This document shows positions 22,682 through 32,741 of a stretch of 64,000 nt of DNA, piece after piece; positions within the stretch are counted from its first letter, which is position 1, and every line of letters starts with the position of its first letter. Origin of the DNA: Cryptomeria japonica (lineage: Eukaryota; Streptophyta; Pinopsida; Cupressales; Cupressaceae). A model generated the notes under the pieces. It was not told the DNA's origin. It was given only the letters and a program-made list of their open reading frames with translations, and searched no databases. The stretch spans positions 228,256,915 to 228,320,914 of the forward strand of contig NC_081410.1 of the NCBI RefSeq assembly GCF_030272615.1, in the 5' to 3' direction. The position numbers and the translations under genes are program-made.

Positions 22682-23866
22682 CTAGTACAATGTACCCATT
22701 CTGCTTCCTCTTGCTATTACCATAGCACCTCTCACCATTTTCACACCTGCTTCAGAAAACTGTACATGCACACCCGCATCTATTAGTTTGCTAACAGATA
22801 ACAAATTTCTTGCTAGTCCCAGGATATGCAAGACACCATCAAATCTTCTAGTTCTACCATCAGAAAATTTATCATGAACACTTCCACGACCAACAATATC
22901 AAGAAAGGAGTTATCACCCAAATACACCTTACCACCATCAAACTTTTCATACTTACTAAACCAGTTTCTAATAGGAGTCATGTGGAAAGATGCACCTGAG
23001 TCTATCAACCATGCATTGTCACCTGCACGAGTGGCCAAGGTTGCAATAAAAGCATCTCCATCTTCCTTCTCGGACTCAGAATCAGAATCTTGCTTCTTCT
23101 TCTTTTTCTTCTTTTCTTCTTTACAGTCCTTTCGGAAATGTCCGGGCTTTCCACAATTCCAACAAATTACCTTGGACTTACCAGGAGATTTTGATCTCCC
23201 CTTATTCTTGGACTTAGAATGGCCATTCTGCTTTTCATTCTTGCCTCTTTCTTTTGGTCTTCCTCGAACACTCAAAGCCTCTTTGGCATTCAGAGAAACC
23301 TTCCTTCTCATCTCCTCAGAAAGTAGAGAACCAACAACATCCTCCATCTTCAAGACGACTGCAGTGCTCCCTATGGCCATCACAAGGCTGTCCCATGAGT
23401 CTGGCAACGAACATAGCAAGATTTGGCATATTTCTTCTTCATCCATTGGTACCCCAACTGAGGTCAACTGAGTCACCAACATATTAAAACTTTCTAGATA
23501 CTCAGAAATTCGTCCACCTTCTTCCATTCTCAAGGAATGCAACTTCTTCCTCAAGAAAATTTTATTCACAAGTGATTTTGCTTGGTAGATCTCACTTAGC
23601 TTCTTCCAAAGCTTCTTCACAGTAGATTCTTCGTGGACATTAATCAGAATTGAGTCTCCAAGGCACAATCTTATGAGACCTTTAGCTTTTCTATCCATTA
23701 CATCATATTGTGCAGCTAAAGTCGGATCTACGGGCCTCAACTTATTCTCATCGACTGCATCCCATAGATCTCGATCAATCAACAGATCTTCCATCTTCAG
23801 CTTCCACATTTCAAAGTTTGTGCTAGAAAACTTCTCTACATCAATCCTCCCTGATATACTTGCCAT
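22682..23866 (-). pseudogene. Copia gag and protease
   Basis: The frame starts at ATGGCAAGTATATC (23866). The N-terminal two thirds is the copia gag core (FEMWKLKMEDLL, then LWKKLSEIYQAKSL). A CCHC knuckle CWNCGKPGHFRKDC sits at about residue 234, followed by a Lys tract and the protease motif LIDSGASFHMT near residue 290. The frame ends in TAG at 22682 directly after MGTLY, then continues in the same frame into the integrase finger. The stop therefore looks like a single C-to-T change rather than a natural gag end. Gag packages the RNA; the Asp protease cuts the polyprotein. Confidence 0.93.
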
Positions 23867-23988
23867 CTTTACGATCCTGCAATACAGAAATGAAATACTC
23901 TACACAAGCTCCCACTCAAACCTTGATTAGCTCAAAAAACCTTGTACCCAACAAATAGAACCAAAACTGGCTAGGCTCTGATACCACT

Positions 23989-24692
23989 TGCAAGGAAGCA
24001 AAGGTGTGCGGAAACGCTTCCTACGCTAATATTGAGAGGATGATTATGCAAATTTCAACATAACTATCACAGAGATCACAAGAAGCACATAGAGTAGAAA
24101 TAAAACAACAAACACATAGCACAACGATTACCGTGGGGAAAACCCATACGGGTGAAAAACCCCACACTCTAAAACCTGCATAGTATATTAACAAATCAAC
24201 AAGAGATTACAATACACTTGCAATGCAAGTTCTTACAAGAGCATCACCTCAACTCAAGCTCGAAGAGACTTCACTAGCATCCTTCTAGCACCCAGCCTTG
24301 CAAACCAAAACTCCATGATACAAACTCCTCTCCAAGCCCTCATTATATAGGAATTTTATAACCTGGAAACCTTTTGTGGTTTTACAATACCATGGGCAAA
24401 ACCTCCATGACATGTGTTGCCCACCCTTGACATTTGTTTTTCCAAGATAAGAAAACTAGGTTAAAAGTAGTTACTCACGTCCAAACTCTTATCCCCTATT
24501 TTTGACCCTCATAACCAACATAAAATGTGTCATATAATCTCTAAAAATGGCCCTCCTATATTATACTATGGACAAGGCATATTTTAACAACTCTTATACC
24601 TTTTTCCAAGGCACCGACACATGGGAAACCTCCCAACTACATTTGGAACAATTTACTAAATATTGCAAGGTTGAGACACATGTATCTCAACA
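23989..24692 (-). repeat. 5' LTR of the copia element
   Basis: This is the same 704-bp span as the 3' copy. It holds the perfect stem GTGGGG...CCCCAC (24133-24165). Confidence 0.95.
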
Positions 24693-25788
24693 ACATGAGC
24701 ATGTAAGATATGCTAGCTTGATAGTGATTTGCATAGTGAGAAACATTCCATCATATGCATGTTGGCCACACCTTTCTAGATCTTTATGATGGGTCGAGCT
24801 TCTCCAATGGGGTAGCATAGGGAAGCTAATGCTTCATGGTAGGGTGGACATCACCTAGATGATACTCTTTCTCTTCTTCTTTAGGTTATGAAAAGGGAAG
24901 TTGAAGAAGTTATATAATACGAGAGTTAACATATTTTGTGATCTATTCACAAGGAGAGAATGACCCTTATTTGTTCGGTTATATTGTCATATTAAATTTT
25001 GGATTTGAGGTGGATGTACATAAGAATGATTTGTTTTTCAGTAATGATAAGATATTATAGATAGGTTGCATTAATTGTGACGATAGATATTCATGAATAT
25101 GTTAGAAAAAGTTAAAATAAGTGTTCAATTCCCGACTTGATGAATGATTTTTTTTGTATTTTATTCGTTAATTTATTTATTTTCATTATCTGATTATGAG
25201 TTGTTCTTATAGTTATTACCCTATTCCCCTTTCTTGACTCTCCTATTGAGGTGGAGTGTTCTCCTATGGAGATGAAGATCTTTCTTGTCAAATGGATTGA
25301 GGGTTTGGTTCTCCTTCAACTGACTTCCTCTCTTAGCTCTCTTATTGAGGTGGGTACCTCTCCTATTGAGGTTGAGAGTGTTTGTGTGGGAGAGGTTCAA
25401 TGTTGTTGCAAGGAGGTTGTTGTTGCCCTTTATCAAGGTCTTGGCTATACGATTATTGATGATGTCTATTTTTTGGACTTCTTTCCTTCCTTTCCTTTTG
25501 AGGTGGAGTATTTGGAAGGAAAATAAAGCTTATTGAAGGTTTTTGGAGCTTGTTAAAAACCCATTATTATTGTGCATCTCAAGATAAGTTGTTAGGTGGC
25601 TTCAACCTTCTCACTTGTTTAAACAATTCTCTAATGTTCTGATTATTTTGTTCCAGTGTGTTTGGGTTGTTGGTTGTCTCAGTGTTATGTATTAGTAATA
25701 ATTTGCTTGTGTACAGGGTTTCAGTTTCCTTCAAAACCTACTATAAGGGGTTTTGAGTCCCCTAAAAACTTGCTTTACCCCTAATAAA
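24693..25788 (+). mobile_element. Inserted block, right part (possible LINE tail)
   Basis: This continues the block left at 19053. At about 25230-25390 there are repeats of TCTCCTATTGAGGTGGAG type. The end (25720-25790) reads GGGGTTTTGAGTCCCCTAAA, then CCCCTAATAAAAAATAATTT, like a plant LINE 3' terminus, and is followed at once by array sequence. No protein domain is seen. Confidence 0.3.
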
Positions 25789-26645
25789 AAATAATTTCCC
25801 TATAAAATCTTAAAACTGAATACCTTTTTATTAGTCTATTTAGTACCAACATAAAATTCTTTATTTGTTATCAATATTTTTTAAATCTATCCTGAAATAT
25901 TTATGTAAGACAATATTTTCCCTTGTCTAAGTTCAATCTACACTTGATCATCTATGCACTTGTGGAAGTGAACCAAATAATTTTAGAATTATATTTTTAG
26001 TTAAGCAACAACCATCCAACAAGCCTTAATTTTCTAGTACCATGACAAATTAATTCTCGACATTTTCAATAACAATTTCTTCATCAAATCTTAAAACTAA
26101 ATATATTATTTATTTTATTTAGTACAAACCTAGATTTATTTAAATATTTATGTTAGGGTACATTTTCTCTTGTACCAAATTTTTTCTCATCAAATCCTGT
26201 TTTTTTTAGCCTACAAAAATCGAGTAGCCCTCCTATAAACTGCAATGCACCAAGTAAACTTTTTAATGTGACTAGTAACACCATACCACGTGGGATGGGG
26301 GGAGACTAGACATCATGTTCTTGTGCCTACCACAATATTTTCTCATTAGATCTAAACCTAAATATTTCATTTTATTTTATTTAAACTATATTAAATTTTC
26401 CCTTGTCCTAACAATTTTCTCATCAAATCTTAAAACTAAATATTATTTTATTTTATAGAAAACTAAAATTCTTTATTTCTTCTTATTATTTATTTAATCT
26501 ACTTGACAAAATTTATGCTAGACTATATATTCTCTTATACCAACAATCTCCTTATCATATTTAAATCTAAAAACTTTATTTTATTTAAAGTAGATTATTT
26601 TTTCTCTTGTCTTCCAACAATTTCTTCATCAAATCTTAACACAAT
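25789..26645. repeat. AT-rich satellite-like array, island 2
   Basis: Repeating blocks of AAATCTTAAAACTAAATATT, CTTGTACCAACAATCTCCTCA-like and TTTATTTAAAGTAGATTA-like text recur about every 200 bp. A short unrelated piece lies at about 26200-26320. No coding content is seen. Confidence 0.65.
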
Positions 26646-26659
26646 ATATATATATGTGT

Positions 26660-26738
<79 letters not shown>

Positions 26739-26750
26739 TGAGTGAGTGAG
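26646..26750. repeat. (TA)n(TG)n(AGTG)n compound microsatellite
   Basis: A TA run (26646-26654), about 40 TG units (26655-26735) and an AGTG run (to 26750) stand between the AT-rich array and element B. The open frames across it on either strand are artefacts of the repeat. Confidence 0.95.
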
Positions 26751-28164
26751 CTCCCTTGTTGGCATTGTGTTGTCATTGATGTCAACTGGTATAGGACAAC
26801 TCGTATGGGAGTATTGTTGACATGCAGTCATTGATGTCAATCTGTCTTGCAGGTCACTAGTAAGGGAGAGAATGTCATTCAGTACAATGACCATTGGAGT
26901 CACTGTTGAGTCACCGGTACACAAGTTAGTGTCTGACTTGTGTGGATGATATGGACAGGAGACTAGTATGATATAACAACTGGTAAATGATGACATCTGT
27001 GAGTGGGAAAGATGTTGAGTTGTTGTTTGTGATGAAGAGGCAGAATGTTACCTAAATCACATCAACACAGGAGGAGGAGAATGTACAGGTCATCAGTATG
27101 TTGTGTGGATGCAGAACAACAGGACTTCCATCAGATAGAGATGCAGTCACCATGTGTAGAGATTACTGACAGTGAATGTACCCACACCGGATCATGAGTG
27201 CATTGCAGGATGCAGGTGACAAGGACTCACTCCCACTAGTAAGTGGAGCTTATCACCTATTATGCAAAGTATGCATCTTAGTTCTATGAGATAAGGAAGA
27301 AGAGGTAAAGGTAGGTGTTTGAAGGATCACACCAGATCTACCAGTAAATCAAAGGGATGCCTCAAGTGCATGAAATTAGGGATATACACTGGACCGGTAT
27401 AGAAGGCATGTTATGCCATCGGGATAGAAAAGGAAGAGTAGAGAATTGATTGGTTTGTCACCTTGACAAACCGGCCGAAATGATGTCCGATCTAATGATG
27501 AAAAAGACAAAGTGGAGAAGCTGCAGAGAGAGTGCAACTGGTATGCAGATGCCTTAGATGGTATCTATCGAAGGTCGATGACATGGTGTCGTCAAGATGG
27601 CTACCGGTGAGCATGAGAACTGGTAAGGAAGCAAGGAGGCTAACTGATGTGCTCCTACCTGATGAGAATGTGCATGCTATGGATAGGCATGTCTGGCGAT
27701 TGGTTAAGGTGTTCCACCGACAAATCAGCAAAGTGCAGACATGAAGGGTAATTGGTAAAGTGTGAGATATGGAGGATCGGTAGAAAAGGAGGATCGGTTG
27801 TGGGTTGATTATCAGTGACCGAGTCTAGCCAACACAGAGATCTTTGCTTAAGTGGATACTGACAAAGGATGCCATGTGGAGTTGAAGGGGCAAGCTTGTA
27901 GAGGTCGCTAAAGTGTCGTGTCGCTGAGGTAGCTGGCGATCGGTCGACATTAAATGTTGACTGTGAGGCTCGAGGAAGAAAAGCAGAGGATTGTGACTCG
28001 AGATGAAGAAAACAACAAAAATTCAGAAAGGACTGATCTTGGATATTGAAGCAAATTGAAGGAGAAGTTTGGTGAGTGGATCAAGGAAGGATGATTCGAT
28101 CTTTGTGCTCACTTGTCAAAGGAAACAAGTGAGATATTTGTGGCATTTGACAGATGCAGGTCGA

Positions 28165-28173
28165 TATATAAGG
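28165..28173 (+). promoter_or_regulatory. Candidate TATA box of element B LTR
   Basis: TATATAAGG sits in a purine-rich stretch about 1.1 kb before the LTR end. The matching site in the 3' LTR reads TATACAAGG, a weaker match. No start site can be read from sequence. Confidence 0.35.
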
Positions 28174-28869
28174 TCATGTTTGCTAAGTTTAGCAAACGTG
28201 TATTGAAAGGCACGTTAATGGCAGTAATGTGCAGATAGTTGTCTTGGATCTCAGATCGAATGAGATCTGATTGGATTTGATGTGCCTTGTGATCAATGGA
28301 AGAAACCCTAACTGGCTGAAGTTTGAATTGGCTTTTAGCGGGAAAAAAAGCTGATAAATAGGCAAGCCAAAATCGATGGATGTTGTTGTTGAAGGAGAGT
28401 GTGTTGTTGCTACATGTGAGAGAAAATCAGTCAAGTACTCAACGAGTATCTGAAAAGAGACTGAGTGTGTGTGAGTGAGAATTAGGTTGAAAGGATCAAC
28501 TGACACACAGTGAAGAATCGATAGTCTGCAAGTGAGTCTGTGAGAGAAGTATACTGGTGGTGACCAAACCAATAGAGTAGAGTTGCAGAAGAGTGCAGAG
28601 TGGGCAAGAAGGAATCGGTGGAAGATAGAACTAGTGGATAACAACAGAGTAGTTGAGAGAAGAGACAACCTGTAGAGAGAATTGGTAGAGAAGGAGAAAA
28701 GGTTGAACCGATAAGGTTGCAGGAGTGATAAGGTAAGAGAGACATAACCAGCAATGAACTGGATAGAAGATCCAGTAGAGATATTTGAAGAAGTGTTACA
28801 AAATCCATTTGTAATAAGGCTATTAACTTGTAAATGAATATGTTTTATATTCACTGAGTTGGAGCTCGG

Positions 28870-28978
28870 TGTAGGGGTTGTAGCTCCTTGGGTTGGTGCC
28901 CTAAATCAGGGGTTGGTGCTCCTTGGGTTGGTGCCCTAAAATCAGGGGTTGGTGCTCCTTGGGTTGGTGCCCTAAACA
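28870..28978 (+). repeat. Three-copy ~38-bp tandem repeat in element B LTR
   Basis: The unit GGGGTTGGTGCTCCTTGGG followed by TTGGTGCCCTAAAATCA occurs three times. The same three copies are in the 3' LTR (34873-34976), so the expansion pre-dates this insertion. Confidence 0.9.
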
Positions 28979-29326
28979 TTGTAATCAGAGATTCAATTGT
29001 GAGGCTGAATTGGAGCAGTAGTCTCCAACAACATTTCTCACTGAGGTTTTTCCCATTTTGGAGTTTTCCTCATATATGTTGGTGTTATGTGATGTCCCTT
29101 TGTGTGTGATGGCATTTATGTTGGCCTCTCCTCCAACCGGTAAGTTTGCATTGAGTTAGATCTGATAACCAGTAGACACACATAGGATAGTTAAAGGGAA
29201 AAGATTGAGAACCACTGATTCACCCCCCTCTTAGTGGTGCATTGTGTCTGACAATTGGTATCAGAGCATAGGTTCCCAGTCAAATGAGCTTTCTCCAGCT
29301 TGGGTAGATTCTGGCTTAAGGATACA

Positions 29327-31200
29327 ATGGTCTATTTAGTGTCAATCCCAGCTTTGATGTTTAATGGGTCTAACTATTCCATTTGGAGTTGTAGAATGGA
29401 AGTTCACTTATCCTCTCTAGAGTATGATGTCTGGATGTCTGTTGTAAATGGCTATCCTAGTAAAGTTGTCCTCCCACCAATTCAGATGTATAAAGAAGAA
29501 ACCAGTGCAATGAAGCAGCAATGAAGGCTATACTCTGTGGGTTAAGAAATTATGTCTCCTCACAGGTGGACAGATGCAGATAGACAAAAAGCTTATGGGA
29601 GAGATTGAAGAAGCTCTATGGAAATGAGCCCACTACTTTAGAACTGGCTTGTGATGATAGAATGATAAATGCACCTCATGTATCTATAGATGATGAAGAC
29701 AGGTCTGCTAGCAATCACAACATTGATGAAGAAGGAACCCACCTCTTCATGGCTCAAGAGTCAGAAGATGAGAGGCACACATCTGAGAATGATCATGCCG
29801 ATCACTCCTACCGGCAAGATGTGTTTGGCAGTGATAGTGAAGGTGAAGAAGAAGAGGAAGCAGAAGTTGATCTTGAAGGAGAGCTTGTAAATGCACTTGA
29901 AGAACTCAGAAGAGTAATAAATGAATACAAGCTATTCAATAATGTTGCTCTTGTGGAGCAGAATTGGTTGATAATTTACCTTGAAGAAGTTGAGAAATGT
30001 ATCGTAGAGTTTAAGACTCAAGAAGAAGACACCAAGGAGTGTTGGTGTAAAGATCTAGCATCTGAGCTAGAGGTAAAAGATAAAGAATATCAGCAGATGC
30101 TTGGAGAAATGGAGGTTCTCTGAAATGACCTTGAGAAATGTTAGGATGAGCTCAAGGTAAGAATCTGGTTTGATAGCAACAGTGATGCCTTGGACAAAAT
30201 GTTGAAAAAGCAAAAGCATGCCAAGAACACTAAAGGTTTAGGAAGTGGTGCCGATGAATGCTCCGCTAGCAAGAATGTCCCCCACAATGACATTTTGTTT
30301 GTCTCCTCAAATTGAGTGAACAAGGGACAAACCTTCATGGTTATAAATGCTCCCTGGAAGAAGGTTGATCTAACCACAACCGATGAATATTTGTAGACAA
30401 GAATGAAGAATGGTGCTGCTAGAAGAAGGAATACTGTAGATCCCAAAGGAAAAGAGAAAATGGGAGAAGACAACTTCACCGAAAACAAGAACATGAGATC
30501 TCCTACCGGTAGAGGACAAAGAAATGCTACTGCCCACATGTCAAGACAAGTGTGGGAGAAGAAGAGATCAGATGGAGGAAATGCAAAGAATGGTCAACCT
30601 AGGATCCATCCTAAGAGAAGGAGAAATGGAGATGCCAAACTGGTAAGATCTCCCCATGCATGGCAGAATAAGTTTGTATGTTAAAAATCTTCCTTCTTTG
30701 GTTATTGCTTTGCGTGTAATGGTCATGGCCATAGGGCAGAAGAATGTAGAAAGAGATCTAGAAGGAACAAGATAGGATCTCATAGATATCATGCATATGA
30801 GGAAAATGTATCAAGGAATATATACATGCATATCCCCTCTCCCAGTTATGCAAATAATGTTTGTTATAACTGCAATGGAATTGGCCACATAAGTTATGAA
30901 TGTAGGAAGAAGGACCTACAGTCACATGGAAGTCGGTATAGCAATTATGCTCAACTTAGAAATGTATATAGAGCATATGGAAGACAAAGACCTGCATGGA
31001 GTCAAAGGAGAAATGTCCCTGCAGGAGCAAGAGGTCCACTAGTTTTGGTTAACAGTCACAACAACATGACCCGAAGAAGATGGTCAAACCGGTATGTTAA
31101 GATATTCCTCAATCATGAAGTTGGCATGGATATTGTGTGCTACTATAGCACTACTTTTGGTAGTGATGCAGAGTCCGGAAATGAAAGGACCCATCAGTAG
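29327..31200 (+). pseudogene. gag of element B
   Basis: The N-terminal piece (29327-29524) has the copia gag signature (ALMFNGSNYSIW, YDVWMSVVNGYPS). After frame changes near 29520-29605 the frame continues (29605-31200) with an acidic stretch (GSDSEGEEEEEAEV), a coiled coil, and two zinc knuckles: CFACNGHGHRAEEC (about 30712-30753) and CYNCNGIGHISYEC (about 30862-30903), both complete CX2CX4HX4C. Stops occur at 30121, 30139, 30315, 30394 and 30682. Unlike element A, both knuckles keep all four ligands. It would coat and package element RNA. No downstream pol exists. Confidence 0.8.
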
Positions 31201-32741
31201 AAGAAGGTAAGACCTGCTCCCATGACTGAAAATGGGAAGAATAATGAGACTAAGCAAGTATGGAGGAAGAAGTAAGATGATGCAACAATGGACCGACACT
31301 ATGCATTCAATGCACAGGTGATATCTCTTAAGGCCTAAAAGGAGATGCAGGACCTCAAGGGGAGTAACATATCGACTAGATCGTTCACCCCTCAGTGAAG
31401 AAGGGCACTTCGAAGAACAAGATGTTGCTGGTATGAAGGATGGAATGAGAAGATAAGTATGTGTAGTGGCTGCCTTGATTACACACCTATAGATCAGTGT
31501 TGGATCACTACTGCATGTGTCAATGGATGAAGATTATCAATTGAAATCAGATGCACAGTGACACAAAATGTCAGGAGTTACAAGAAGGTGCTCCGATAGT
31601 GATAATGGACCGGTACAGGAAACCAGTATCTATAGGATGTTACCGACATGAATGCTAACATGTACTTGTAGGTTATGTAAGACAATGAGGTTGGAGATCA
31701 TTGCATTAGCCCCGATAACATGGAATGGAAGTTATGAATTAGGTGGTGTTGATGAATACCTGAATGACATATATTGGCCCGGTTGTTGATCATGTAGGCA
31801 TACATGTTTTTGGGCTAACCGGTTTGATTCATGGCATGATGATGACATTGTATGGCATTGTGAAGATCTAGGATCATGTCATAGGTTGTGGTGGATATTA
31901 TGGAGCTGAAGGATCATCAGATGATCGCATATGCATAGCCCAACCAGTATATAGAATTGACTAGAGCTCCGGTTTTGGACCTGATCGATAGTATGGACCT
32001 AAGATGTATGACTTAGGGGGAGTTGACAACCTTGCTTTCTGATTTGTATCAAACTTTTTGGGCACATAGGATGTGCAAGTGTCTATGGTTGTATTGGTGT
32101 GATGGTGTTTGTGGACGTGTCTGAGGTTGTGATATATTTCAATGTTTATCCAATTGAAATCACAACTGGATCACTAGAAGAGTTGTCTGCAAAAAGGGAG
32201 AGTTACCTGCACAAGAGAACATCCTTTTGGTATCAGAGAAGATACAATTGGTATCAGTGTCAACTTCAACACTTGATATCAGCTAATTGGGGTCAGAATA
32301 ACTTTTGCATATCAAAGGGGAGATGACGCAGTCTGACCGACAAGTAGTATTCACTGACACATCCTTCTGCAATTGAGTGCTTTAACAATTAGTATCAGAT
32401 TTGCATACTCAATTGGTGTCAGTTGGTGGTTGAGTTCTCCATCTCAAGTGTTGTCCCTTGAGAACATGTAACAAGTGGTATCAAAAGAGATGATGCATCC
32501 GATAAAGATAAAGGGGGAGAAAGATTTTTGTCAATGCCCGATAGATACACAAAGGAATGATATCTTGACAGTGCCCTTTGCCATTGTTGTCAAAGGGGGA
32601 GAAAGATTCTGTAGTATACCACATACTACATATGTGAGAATCCATGAATTATACAAAGGGGAAGAGTTGGATCTCACAAAGGAGGAAAGAGATTATGTAG
32701 TATGTCGGATACTAGATGAGTTCAATGCTAAAGGGGAAGAT
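31201..32741 (+). other. Non-coding interior of element B with six polypurine tracts
   Basis: No pol motif is found in any frame. Purine tracts are at 32012-32022, 32314-32323, 32510-32520, 32592-32602, 32655-32664 and 32730-32740. Only the last abuts the LTR and would prime plus-strand synthesis. Several TTGGTATCAG-like words (32228-32300, 32390-32420) echo the primer site. Confidence 0.65.

Larger units (their letters stand above)
19054..24692 (-). mobile_element. Ty1/copia retrotransposon, nearly complete
   Basis: Two 704-bp LTRs (19054-19757, 23989-24692) differ at about 12 positions by eye. On the minus strand a TGGTATCAGAGC primer site (23975-23986) follows the 5' LTR and a GTGGGAGAA polypurine tract (about 19758-19767) precedes the 3' LTR. 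The flanks GCATG (19049-19053) and ACATG (24693-24697) are a 5-bp target duplication with one change. The order gag, protease, integrase, reverse transcriptase, RNase H defines Ty1/copia, and the gag and polyprotein style resembles the Tnt1/Tork group. It carries five premature stops and one frameshift, so it is recent but not autonomous. Confidence 0.95.
26757..29253 (+). repeat. 5' LTR of element B
   Basis: The LTR starts TGTTGGCATTGTGTTGTCATTG and ends GTCTGACA. It contains a TATA-like TATATAAGG (28165-28173), three copies of a ~38-bp unit (28870-28978) and the stem-loop GAGG...CCTC (29043-29071). Short frames inside recur in the 3' copy only because the LTRs are duplicates. Confidence 0.93.

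Noticed and set aside
21188-23930. Plus-strand frames over the copia element
   Set aside because: They are antisense shadows of the gag and pol frames, which are unambiguous on the minus strand.
26503-26996. Frames reading poly Cys-Val and poly His-Thr
   Set aside because: They are translations of the TG microsatellite and have no flanking coding signal.
27492-28854. Minus-strand frames that recur at 33383-34852
   Set aside because: The recurrence is explained by the duplicated LTRs of element B. They are antisense to the LTR, with no domain.
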